This document shows positions 5,843 to 12,368 of a stretch of DNA of 12,368 nucleotides, piece after piece. The notes below the pieces were generated by a model. That model had not been told where the DNA came from. It saw only the letters and a program-made list of their open reading frames with translations, and searched no databases. The DNA comes from Bin5 sp034428435. GTDB taxonomy: Bacteria > Chloroflexota > Anaerolineae > Caldilineales > Caldilineaceae. The stretch is from assembly GCA_034428435.1 (NCBI GenBank), contig DAOUHY010000421.1, positions 1 through 12,368 of the forward strand, in the 5' to 3' direction. The position numbers and the translations under genes are program-made. Each line of letters opens with the position of its first letter. Within the stretch, counting starts at the first letter, position 1.

Positions 5843-7330
5843 ATGCCTGACAGACTGCCGCACATACTGATTTTCAACCCCGACCAGTGGCGGGGAGACG
5901 TTCTCGGCCACATGGGCAACCCCGGCGCTGTGACCCCAGTCCTGGACCGGTTCGCTCGTACCGAAGGTGTATCCTTCTCCAACGCCTTCTGCCAGAATCC
6001 CGTCTGCACGCCCAGCCGCTGCTCGTTCATGACCGGCTGGTACCCCCACGTACGCGGCCATCGCACCATGTTCCACATGCTGCGCCCGGACGAGCCTATG
6101 CTTCTGCAAAAACTGCGCCAAAACGGCTATTTCGTTTGGTGGGGTGGAAAGAACGATGTCGTGCCGGCCCAGAACGGGTATTCCGAATACTGCGACGTGA
6201 AATATTCCCCGCCGCAACCGGAACGTCTAATGTCGAACCCGCACCAACTGGCCGCGTGGCGGGGCGACCCTGACGGCGACAACTACTACTCCTTCTACGT
6301 AGGCCGGAGCGAAACTCCTGATGGCGAGTCGGTGGCCTACGACTCCGACTGGGCCATGGTCGAGGGCGCGATCGAACAGATCGAAAACGCACCGTCTGAC
6401 CAGCCCCTCTGCTTATACCTGCCCCTCTCATATCCTCACCCGCCCTACGCCGTCGAAGACCCCTGGTACAGCCAGATCGACCCGGCCAACATTCCCGAAC
6501 GCACCGCTACGCCAGATGGAAACATGGGCGGCTGGGATGGCTATCCCAGCCTGATGAAAGGAATCTATGAAGGGCAGCAGATGCAGGGTTGGTCGGAGGA
6601 GCGCCTGCGAGAGTTGCGGCGAACCTACTACGGAATGTGCGCACGCGTGGACCACCAGTTCGGCATGGTCCTGGAAGCGCTGAAAAAAGCCGGCATCTAC
6701 GACGATACCCTCGTCTTCTTCTTTTCCGACCACGGGGACTTTACGGGAGACTATGGCCTGGTTGAAAAGACGCAAAATACTTTTCAGGACTGTCTGACCC
6801 GCGTCCCCCTCCTCGTAAAACCGCCTGCGGGCACACCGGTTTCGCCGCGCGTCTCCGATGCGCTGGTGGAGCTGATCGACTTTCCTGCCACCGTATACGC
6901 GCTCACCGGCATCGAGGCAGGATACGACCACTTCGGCCGCTCGCTCCTTCCCCTTCTCGCTGGCGAAACTGACAGCCACCGCGATGCCGTCTTCTGCGAG
7001 GGAGGCCGGCGCCACGGCGAGCGCCAGTGCATGGAACTGGAGAGCAACGCCAGACCCGGTTTCCTCTACTGGCCGCGTCTACGCCTGCAGACGGGCGAAG
7101 GTCCCGAACACACCAAGGCAGCAATGTGCCGAACTGCCCATCACAAGTATGTCAGACGTTTCTACGAGCAGGACGAACTCTACGACCTGCAGGCCGACCC
7201 ACGGGAGACGAGCAACCTCATCGCTGACCCCGCCTATGGGGACGTGCTCGCATCACTCAAAGAGCGTATGTTGCAGTGGTATATGGAAACCAGTGATGTT
7301 GTACCACACGAAACCGATATGAGGAGGTGA
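5843..7330 (+). CDS. Type I (formylglycine) sulfatase, cytosolic
   Basis: This 495-residue protein carries the sulfatase signature NPVCTPSRC, with C55 in C-T-P-S-R59. C55 would be oxidised to formylglycine by a maturase not in this window. Other active-site positions in family order are D14 (NPDQWRGD), K103 (GGKND), H199 (YPHPPY), D296/H297 (FSDHGDF) and K309 (LVEK). The DQWRGD start is shared by phosphonate monoester hydrolases and some aryl- or alkylsulfatases, so the leaving group could be a sulfate or a phosphonate/phosphate ester. The length is normal. There is no signal peptide, implying a cytosolic enzyme acting on an imported or internal ester. It is the only plus-strand gene, lies between the two halves of an ABC importer, and ends 23 bp from the stop of the convergent permease. 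Confidence 0.92.
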   Translation: MPDRLPHILIFNPDQWRGDVLGHMGNPGAVTPVLDRFARTEGVSFSNAFCQNPVCTPSRCSFMTGWYPHVRGHRTMFHMLRPDEPMLLQKLRQNGYFVWWGGKNDVVPAQNGYSEYCDVKYSPPQPERLMSNPHQLAAWRGDPDGDNYYSFYVGRSETPDGESVAYDSDWAMVEGAIEQIENAPSDQPLCLYLPLSYPHPPYAVEDPWYSQIDPANIPERTATPDGNMGGWDGYPSLMKGIYEGQQMQGWSEERLRELRRTYYGMCARVDHQFGMVLEALKKAGIYDDTLVFFFSDHGDFTGDYGLVEKTQNTFQDCLTRVPLLVKPPAGTPVSPRVSDALVELIDFPATVYALTGIEAGYDHFGRSLLPLLAGETDSHRDAVFCEGGRRHGERQCMELESNARPGFLYWPRLRLQTGEGPEHTKAAMCRTAHHKYVRRFYEQDELYDLQADPRETSNLIADPAYGDVLASLKERMLQWYMETSDVVPHETDMRR

Positions 7331-7333
7331 TCC
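7322..7333 (+). other. Twelve-nt perfect anti-SD complement at the sulfatase stop codon
   Basis: AGGAGGTGATCC overlaps the last Arg codons and TGA stop of the sulfatase and is fully complementary to the conserved 3' end of 16S rRNA. No ATG or TTG follows within usable spacing and no plus-strand gene lies behind it; the next gene is the convergent permease. It looks like a ribosome site without a cistron. Confidence 0.5.
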
Positions 7334-7353
7334 TGACGCGTAGCCTCGGCCTG

Positions 7354-8271
7354 CTACGAATCGGAGACCTGCCTTTGAACGACTAGTCGCTCCAGCAGGG
7401 ATATTACCAGGAAGAAGGCCATGCCGGTGAGCGACGCGAAGAGAATCGCAGCCCACAGTTTTTCCGGCCCCGTGGCGTAGTACTGGTTGAAGTTGAGGAT
7501 GACCCTGCCAAGTCCGTCGGCGATGCCGCTCGGCAGTTCACCGATGATTGCGCCAACCACGCTGGCCGTGGCCGAGACCTTGAGAGCCGTGAAGATGTAA
7601 GGCAGGGCAGCCGGAACCCGCAACTTCCAGAGAATGTCCCAGGGTGTGGCTGCATAGGAGTGCATCAACTCGATTGCGGTCGGTTCCGGCGAGCGCAGAC
7701 CCTGCAACGTATTGATCGTTACCGGAAAAAAAGTCAGATAGGCCGCGATCACCGCAACCGAAAACCAGCTGCCCCCCAGCCAGATGACCACCATCGGCGC
7801 AATTGCCAGCAGAGGAACCGTCTGCGAAGCCACCACATAGGGCAGCAAGCCCCGCTCCAGCAGCCCGGAGTGCGCGAACGCGACGCCAAGCACGAAGCCG
7901 AGACACCCGCCGAAGAGAAAGCCGAAAACGGCCTCCTGTAAGGTGAAGAGCGAAGCACGCAGCAGTATCGTCAGCAGGATTGTGTCGCTGCCCCGCCGCG
8001 GCGGCTCGAAGATCGTCTGCAAAATGTCCCACACGTGCGGCATCGCCCTGTCATCGGCGCGCACAGGCAGTTCCACTTCGCACAGGCCGACTGAGCCGCA
8101 CAGGATACCGACGGGCTTGCCGCCGTCTGCCTGGACCGGAACAGTCCCCCGCAGGTATACGCCCCCCGGGGCGCCCAGCAGCTTATAAGCCTCCCAAAAC
8201 AGCGCCAGCATCAGGACGATCAGGATGAAATAGCGGACTGCCTTCAGCGACGACAGTCTGGCGAACTTCAC
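7354..8271 (-). CDS. ABC importer permease 2 (SsuC/ThiX-like), paralogue of permease 1
   Basis: The 305-residue protein has a first helix at about 12-30 and further membrane helices between about 97 and 295. The EAA loop ELMHSYAATPWDILWKLRVP (201-220) closely matches permease 1. Between the first helix and MPHVWDILQTIF (77-88) lies an unusual polar insert of roughly 40 residues that includes C58 and C64 (CGSVGLC), a pair that could form a disulfide outside the membrane. The start is a GTG (8269-8271) overlapping the hydantoinase stop as GTGA, so translation is likely coupled. No ATPase or binding protein sits in this operon, so the partners are probably the set at 2354-5284. Co-transcription with the hydantoinase points to import of its substrate. 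Confidence 0.9.
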   Translation of the reverse strand: MKFARLSSLKAVRYFILIVLMLALFWEAYKLLGAPGGVYLRGTVPVQADGGKPVGILCGSVGLCEVELPVRADDRAMPHVWDILQTIFEPPRRGSDTILLTILLRASLFTLQEAVFGFLFGGCLGFVLGVAFAHSGLLERGLLPYVVASQTVPLLAIAPMVVIWLGGSWFSVAVIAAYLTFFPVTINTLQGLRSPEPTAIELMHSYAATPWDILWKLRVPAALPYIFTALKVSATASVVGAIIGELPSGIADGLGRVILNFNQYYATGPEKLWAAILFASLTGMAFFLVISLLERLVVQRQVSDS

Positions 8272-9674
8272 AGTACCTCCGCAAAGGGCTTTCGCCGCAG
8301 AAAGCGCCCTCCGCCTGCAGACCCCATCCAGCTGTCCCCGTCCACAATCACCTGCCCCCGCAGAAGTACCTTCTCGGCCCAGCCCCGCACGCGCATGCCC
8401 TCGTAGACGTTGTAGTCCGTGTTCATATGATGCGTGGCCGCCGAAAGCGTGTGCTCCTTGTCCGCATCCCAGATGACGATGTCGGCGTCCGACCCGACAG
8501 CAATTGTGCCCTTGCTGGGATATAGCCCAAAGATCTTGGCAGGATTCGTACTTGTGATCTCAACAAAGCGGTTGGCGCTGTAGTGGCCGCCGCCCACGCC
8601 TGCATGCCACATCACCGGCATGCGGTCCTCGATGCCGGGCATGCCATTTGGGATCTGGTGGAAGCCTTCCTTGCCCAACTCCTTGCCTGCTATGCGTCCA
8701 TCCACGCCGCCTTCGTACCAGAACGGGCAGTGGTCTGTAGAGACCGCCTGCAGGCCCCCGTTTGCCAGCGCCTTCCAAAGAATGACGGCATCCTTGGGCT
8801 GTCGCACTGGCGGCGAACAAACATATTTCGCCCCTTCGTATCCGGGCTTGCCCAGGTCCTCCTCAAAGACAAACAGGTACTGTGTGCATGTTTCCCCCAT
8901 CACGCGAAAGCCCTTGGCCCTCCCCAGGGCCAGTTGCTCGACCGCCTCTTCGCAGGTCATGTGCACCACGTACAGAGACGCGCCGCTGATGCCGGCTAGG
9001 GCAATTGCCCGCCCCGTGGCCTCGGCTTCAGCCATGGCGGGATGGGCCGTAGCATGATACTTCGGCGCCGTCTTACCTTCGTCCAAAAGCCTCTTTGTCA
9101 GATCTGCGATTACATCTCCGTTCTCCGCGTGGACCATGATCAACAGCCCGTGCTCGGCAGCAACCTGCATGGCGCGGAATAACGTCGTGTCGTCGACCTG
9201 GAAGAGCCCTTTGTACGCCATGAATAACTTCAAACTGGTGATACCCTCATCGACAACAGTTGGGATTTCAGCCATCACATCGTCGCGCAGGTCCGTGATC
9301 GCCACGTGAAATCCGTAATCGATCGCAGCTTTACCGGCGGCCTTTGCGTGCCAGGTCTCGATTCCCTCCTTGAGCGTGCCGCCCACCGGCTGGATGACAA
9401 AATCTATGTGCGTTGTCGTGGCGCCGAACGCCGCCGCCCTATGGCCCGTGAAGAAGTCGTCCGAGGAGACTGTGCCGCCAAAGGGCAACTCAAGATGCGT
9501 ATGAACGTCAATGCCTCCCGGCAGGAGTAGCTTGCCTTCGGCATCAATCACGTCCGCACCTTCAGCGGGCAGATCGAGCCCGATCAACGCCACCCGCTCG
9601 TCCTCAATCAGGAGATCGGCTTTCACGCTATCGGCCGCGGTGACAATCGTTCCGTTCTTGATCAGAGTTGGCAT
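8268..9674 (-). CDS. hydA: Dihydropyrimidinase / D-hydantoinase
   Basis: The 468-residue cytosolic amidohydrolase should hydrolyse cyclic ureides such as 5,6-dihydrouracil or 5-substituted hydantoins to N-carbamoyl amino acids. Dinuclear-metal residues are visible: H58 and H60 (GGIDVHTHLE), the lysine to be carboxylated K149 (SLKLFMAYKG), H182 (VHAEN), H238 (VVHMT) and D314 (STDHCPF). Length and motif order are as usual for dihydropyrimidinases. Allantoinase shares this layout and cannot be fully excluded, since a xanthine-dehydrogenase-type gene is nearby, but the adjacent carbamoyl amidohydrolase favours the hydantoinase role. The ATG is at 9672-9674, with GAGAGGAG about 12 nt upstream, a somewhat long spacing. 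The gene overlaps permease 2. Confidence 0.92.
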   Translation of the reverse strand: MPTLIKNGTIVTAADSVKADLLIEDERVALIGLDLPAEGADVIDAEGKLLLPGGIDVHTHLELPFGGTVSSDDFFTGHRAAAFGATTTHIDFVIQPVGGTLKEGIETWHAKAAGKAAIDYGFHVAITDLRDDVMAEIPTVVDEGITSLKLFMAYKGLFQVDDTTLFRAMQVAAEHGLLIMVHAENGDVIADLTKRLLDEGKTAPKYHATAHPAMAEAEATGRAIALAGISGASLYVVHMTCEEAVEQLALGRAKGFRVMGETCTQYLFVFEEDLGKPGYEGAKYVCSPPVRQPKDAVILWKALANGGLQAVSTDHCPFWYEGGVDGRIAGKELGKEGFHQIPNGMPGIEDRMPVMWHAGVGGGHYSANRFVEITSTNPAKIFGLYPSKGTIAVGSDADIVIWDADKEHTLSAATHHMNTDYNVYEGMRVRGWAEKVLLRGQVIVDGDSWMGSAGGGRFLRRKPFAEVL

Positions 9675-9733
9675 TTTTGAGCTCGGCTCCTCTCAGTTCA
9701 GAATTCGTGCTCAGGTTTCGTCTATAAACAAGT

Positions 9734-9758
9734 GCGAATCGCCCGTTCCCCGCGAACG
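9734..9758 (-). other. Tandem mini-hairpins after the carbamoyl amidohydrolase stop
   Basis: Immediately past the stop on the minus strand, CGTTC/GAACG (9744-9748 and 9754-9758) can pair around 5 nt, followed by GCGAATCGC (9734-9742). The stems are short and no U-tract follows. They may be a processing site within an 84-nt gap or chance. Confidence 0.25.
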
Positions 9759-10631
9759 TCAGTCCGCCACAATCTTGTCGTACATGTCCGGCCGTCTGTC
9801 CCGGAGGAACTGCCAAGTGTCCCGCACATCCCGTATCATGTCCAGATCCAGGTCGCGAATGATCAGCTCCTCCGCGTACGGATCGCCCTGGCCCGGCAGG
9901 TCATCGCGCTCACCGAGCGTCGTTACAAACTCGCCGCGCGGCGTGCAAAAATAGCTTTGGCCGTAGAAGTCATTGTCACCCAGTTCCTCTTCGACACCCA
10001 CCCGGTTGATTGTGCCCACGAAGTAACCGTTGGCAATCGCGTGGCTGGTCTGTTCGATCCGCCAAAGATGCTGTGATAGCCCGCGCGAAGTGGCGGACGG
10101 AATGAAAACAATCTCGGCGCCGTTCAGTCCCAACATCCGGGCGCCCTCCGGAAAGTGACGGTCGTAACAGATATACACGCCCACCTTTCCCACCGCCGTG
10201 TCAAAGACCGGGTATCCAAGGTTTCCCGGGCGGAAATAGAATTTCTCCCAGAAGCCGGGCAGGTGGGGCAGATGCGTCTTTCGATACTTTCCCAGGTAGC
10301 TGCCGTCAGCGTCGATTACCGCGGCAGTGTTGTAGTAAAGCCCGGGCTGCTCCTCCTCATACAGAGGAACAACCAGCACCATCTTCGTCCCGGCGGCCAG
10401 TTTCTGCATCCGTTCGGTGGTCGGCCCATCAGGCACCCGCTCGGCAAGACCGTACCATCTGGGGTCCTGCACTTGGCAAAAATAGGGCCCGTGAAAGAGT
10501 TCCTGAAAGCAGAAGACCTGCACACCCTGTTCAGCCGCTTCTCGGGCGTATCGCTCATGCTTCTGGATCATGGATTCATGGTCGCCACTCCAGGAAGCCT
10601 GGAGCAACGCGCCGCGCACAATGCGGGACAT
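9759..10631 (-). CDS. Nitrilase-family N-carbamoyl amidohydrolase (beta-ureidopropionase-like)
   Basis: The 290-residue carbon-nitrogen hydrolase has the Glu-Lys-Cys triad: E44 (CFQELFHGPY), K118 (KYRKTHLPH) and C155 (GVYICYDRHFPEG), with the auxiliary E129 (FWEKFYF). This combination is typical of beta-ureidopropionases, N-carbamoyl-D-amino-acid hydrolases and N-carbamoylputrescine amidohydrolases. It is next to the hydantoinase, so the likely reaction is N-carbamoyl-beta-alanine or another N-carbamoyl amino acid to amino acid, CO2 and ammonia. The chosen ATG (10629-10631) has AGGAGG 7 nt upstream; an in-frame start at 10685 would add 18 residues with no ribosome site. The gene lies 123 nt after the nucleotidyltransferase and 84 nt before the hydantoinase. 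Confidence 0.9.
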   Translation of the reverse strand: MSRIVRGALLQASWSGDHESMIQKHERYAREAAEQGVQVFCFQELFHGPYFCQVQDPRWYGLAERVPDGPTTERMQKLAAGTKMVLVVPLYEEEQPGLYYNTAAVIDADGSYLGKYRKTHLPHLPGFWEKFYFRPGNLGYPVFDTAVGKVGVYICYDRHFPEGARMLGLNGAEIVFIPSATSRGLSQHLWRIEQTSHAIANGYFVGTINRVGVEEELGDNDFYGQSYFCTPRGEFVTTLGERDDLPGQGDPYAEELIIRDLDLDMIRDVRDTWQFLRDRRPDMYDKIVAD

Positions 10632-10754
10632 ACAAGGTCCTCCTGTCAATTGGCCGGAATAGAGAGTTCTCTGGTCTACCCACATCTTGAGTCTGATGGC
10701 AGCGGTGACTGGCAGAAGTATTCGGCGGCAACAAACTCCGGTGACATGCCGGGC

Positions 10755-11582
10755 TCAACCCAGTTCTTCAAGCATGGAACCATACCCCAGCGCACCCAAC
10801 TCCTGCGTAACATACTGCAGAACTGCCTCCTCCATGGCACGCGGATACTCCACCTCCCACTGTTCGCAAATGGAAGGTCCGTACTCCCGCATGATCCGCG
10901 CTAAGCGCAAGGGAATGCGAATCGTCTCATCGAGGGATACGGTTTTTCTGAGAACGGCCTCCTCCACACACTTCCGGTGGTGTGGAAGTAAGAAACCGTT
11001 CAAGGCCTTGACGCCGCGATCTCGACGGATTCCGCTCGCCGCACAAAGTACATTCGTGAGCGCCAGCAGGATAATGGAGTTGCCTGCTGCACCCACCAGT
11101 TTTTCCCCGCGTCCTACGACGACAGGCGTCATCGAGATACAGCGCCAGAATTCAGGAATCTCCCTGAGCAACAGCTGCTCCGCCGCTCTCCGCGTAAGTT
11201 TATCGCCGGGCCGAGGCAGCCAGGAAAGGGCCCCCTCTTCCTCGTACAGCACCCGCGTCTCACCCGCCGTTACCTCGGCAGATTCCCCTTTGTGTAGCCA
11301 AACATCCAGGCGCATCGCCTCGTCCGTCATTGCGTTGACCATCCGGCCTTCGAACATCAGGCGCATAAAAACAAGGGGCCGAATCTCGCACAGCCACGAT
11401 TCGACACTGCTGTGAAATCCATCGAACTTGGCGTCATCTATCAACAGGTGTGCATCAACGTCGCTCCAACGGTCCTCCCTATCTTTGCCGAAGCTGCCGG
11501 TCAGCCAGGCGGCGCGAACGGCCGCGTCGGCTGTGACTTTCACAGTTAGCCCCTCGATGAAACGGGACTGCGCGGTCGTCAT
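10755..11582 (-). CDS. Pol-beta-fold nucleotidyltransferase (aminoglycoside-adenylyltransferase-like)
   Basis: The 275-residue protein carries the nucleotidyltransferase signature LTGSFGKDREDRWSDVDAHL, with G29-S30 and metal aspartates D41 and D43; D93 in MRLDVWLH is the expected third. All three catalytic aspartates are thus present. A mostly helical C-terminal half (about 110-275) resembles the substrate domain of AadK/AadE-type streptomycin adenylyltransferases, but I cannot name a substrate. The ATG at 11580-11582 overlaps the stop of the Mo-dehydrogenase subunit by 4 bp, which implies joint translation. That link is unusual and argues for a housekeeping or cofactor/substrate-modifying role as much as for drug resistance. 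It is probably cytosolic. Confidence 0.8.
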   Translation of the reverse strand: MTTAQSRFIEGLTVKVTADAAVRAAWLTGSFGKDREDRWSDVDAHLLIDDAKFDGFHSSVESWLCEIRPLVFMRLMFEGRMVNAMTDEAMRLDVWLHKGESAEVTAGETRVLYEEEGALSWLPRPGDKLTRRAAEQLLLREIPEFWRCISMTPVVVGRGEKLVGAAGNSIILLALTNVLCAASGIRRDRGVKALNGFLLPHHRKCVEEAVLRKTVSLDETIRIPLRLARIMREYGPSICEQWEVEYPRAMEEAVLQYVTQELGALGYGSMLEELG

Positions 11583-12368
11583 GCGTTCCTCCCGGCTGCA
11601 GCCTCCGTCACCAACTCGAATAGCCGGTTAGGACTGAGGGGAATCTCGCGCACCTCCAGTCCGATATCCCGAAAGGCATTGTCGAGGGCCTGGGCAAAGA
11701 GCGCGCCAACCGGAATCGCGCCGGCCTCCCCCGCCCCCTTCACCCCCAGCGGATTCAACGGCGAAGGCGTCTCCACATGGTCGCTCACAATGTTCGGAAT
11801 ATCGGTTGCGGTGGGAAGAAGGTAGTCCATCAACGACGCATTGCGCAGCGCCCCGTTTTCGTCGAAGTGCAGCTGCGCATAGAAGGCATTGCCAATGCCC
11901 TGAGCCACGCCGCCCTGGATCTGCCCATCAAGAATCAAAGGGTTGATCACTGTACCGCAGTCGTGGACAACAACGTACTTCTCAATCTCCAGCAGAAACG
12001 TTTCCGGATCCACCCTCAGTATCATGGCGTGAACGCCGGATGCCGTCGCGCCCCGCTCCGGCCCGTAATACTCTGTGGCCTCCAGTCCCGGCTCCGTCCC
12101 CGGTCGGACGGCGCCGCGCATCGGGTTGGCTTCTACCGCCAGTTCGCCGATAGAGATCGAAGTCTGCGGTACGCCCTTGACCTGCACACGCCCCTCGATC
12201 AGTTCCAGATCCTCTTCGGCGGCTTCCAGTTTTTCGCCTGCCATCTTCAGTATTTTGTCCCGCACCTTGGTCGCGGCCGCGTGCATGGCGTTTCCCGCGA
12301 CGACCGCGCCCCGGCTGGCAAACGTTCCCGCCCCCCAGTAAAAGAGGTCTGTGTCGCCGGTGACGACG
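11579..12368 (-). CDS. Xanthine/CO dehydrogenase-family molybdopterin-binding large subunit (partial, N-terminus off right edge)
   Basis: The frame is open to the right edge and gives the last 263 residues. These start with VVTGDTDLFYWGAGTFASRG, a classic xanthine-dehydrogenase/aldehyde-oxidase segment (GDTD and GTFASR). Later come VVHDCGTVINP, QIQGGVAQGIGNAFYAQ and LGVKGAGEAGAIP, whose glutamate (GEAG) is the conserved active-site base of Mo hydroxylases. Full-length family members are about 750-800 residues, so roughly the last third is here. The enzyme hydroxylates purines, aldehydes, N-heterocycles or oxidises CO; the motif distinguishing these types lies outside the window. The small [2Fe-2S] and FAD subunits are not visible. 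It is translationally coupled to the nucleotidyltransferase and leads the right operon toward the hydantoinase, which hints at heterocycle catabolism. Confidence 0.92.
   Translation of the reverse strand, partial: VVTGDTDLFYWGAGTFASRGAVVAGNAMHAAATKVRDKILKMAGEKLEAAEEDLELIEGRVQVKGVPQTSISIGELAVEANPMRGAVRPGTEPGLEATEYYGPERGATASGVHAMILRVDPETFLLEIEKYVVVHDCGTVINPLILDGQIQGGVAQGIGNAFYAQLHFDENGALRNASLMDYLLPTATDIPNIVSDHVETPSPLNPLGVKGAGEAGAIPVGALFAQALDNAFRDIGLEVREIPLSPNRLFELVTEAAAGRNA

Noticed and set aside
7322..7333. Remnant of a 16S rRNA 3' end
   Set aside because: Only 12 nt match and the flanks do not look like rRNA or spacer sequence.
7327..7386. Nineteen-codon GTG frame after the sulfatase
   Set aside because: Its start lies inside the Shine-Dalgarno match, so that match cannot serve it, and it is antisense to the permease tail.
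10632..10685. Eighteen-codon upstream extension of the carbamoyl amidohydrolase
   Set aside because: The internal ATG at 10631 has a perfect AGGAGG and begins at the usual family N-terminus.
10687..11415. Plus-strand open frame of 242 codons
   Set aside because: Antisense to the nucleotidyltransferase, Ser/Arg-rich translation without a family likeness.

Overview
The window is a gene-dense, GC-rich (high 50s percent by eye) bacterial segment carrying ten full-length or near-complete genes and two genes cut by the window edges. All are on the minus strand except one sulfatase. The gene style suggests a Chloroflexota-like bacterium (Caldilineales/Anaerolineae or an uncultivated relative), possibly from a metagenome: an Ala/Pro-rich lipoprotein linker in an NMT1/THI5-type binding protein, a Uma2-family nuclease, several 4-bp ATGA/GTGA gene overlaps, and a mix of sulfatase, xanthine-dehydrogenase-family and sugar-isomerase-family genes. 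This placement is an inference from style and is moderate at best.

Right part (about 7354-12368, all minus, transcribed right to left): C-terminal part of a molybdopterin-binding xanthine/CO-dehydrogenase-family large subunit; a DNA-polymerase-beta-fold nucleotidyltransferase overlapping it by 4 bp; a nitrilase-family carbamoyl amidohydrolase (beta-ureidopropionase-like); a dihydropyrimidinase/hydantoinase; and an ABC permease overlapping the hydantoinase by 4 bp. Hydantoinase plus N-carbamoyl amidohydrolase are consecutive steps that open and decarbamoylate cyclic ureides (dihydropyrimidines or hydantoins).

Centre: one plus-strand, cytosolic type I sulfatase (5843-7330) runs convergently into that operon with only 23 bp between stop codons. 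Its last codons form a 12-nt perfect Shine-Dalgarno match with no plus-strand gene behind it. Upstream is a 558-nt gene-free divergent region with a promoter-like pair for the minus operon, a hairpin with alternative pairing, and inverted repeats.

Left part (1-5284, all minus): ATP-binding protein, permease and lipoprotein binding protein of an NMT1/THI5-type ABC importer (order ATPase-permease-SBP), a stem-loop whose G-U pairs fit only the minus-strand RNA, then a Uma2 nuclease overlapping an NmrA-like NAD(P)-binding protein, two small stem-loops, and a TIM-barrel sugar-phosphate isomerase/epimerase-like gene running off the left edge.

Working model: the two paralogous permeases, the single ATPase and the single binding protein form one heteromeric importer for a pyrimidine- or ureide-like compound, now split by the sulfatase. 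The hydantoinase, carbamoylase and perhaps the Mo-hydroxylase process the imported ring. No dihydropyrimidine dehydrogenase lies in the window, so the exact substrate is open. I saw no tRNA, rRNA, CRISPR array, IS element or phage gene.
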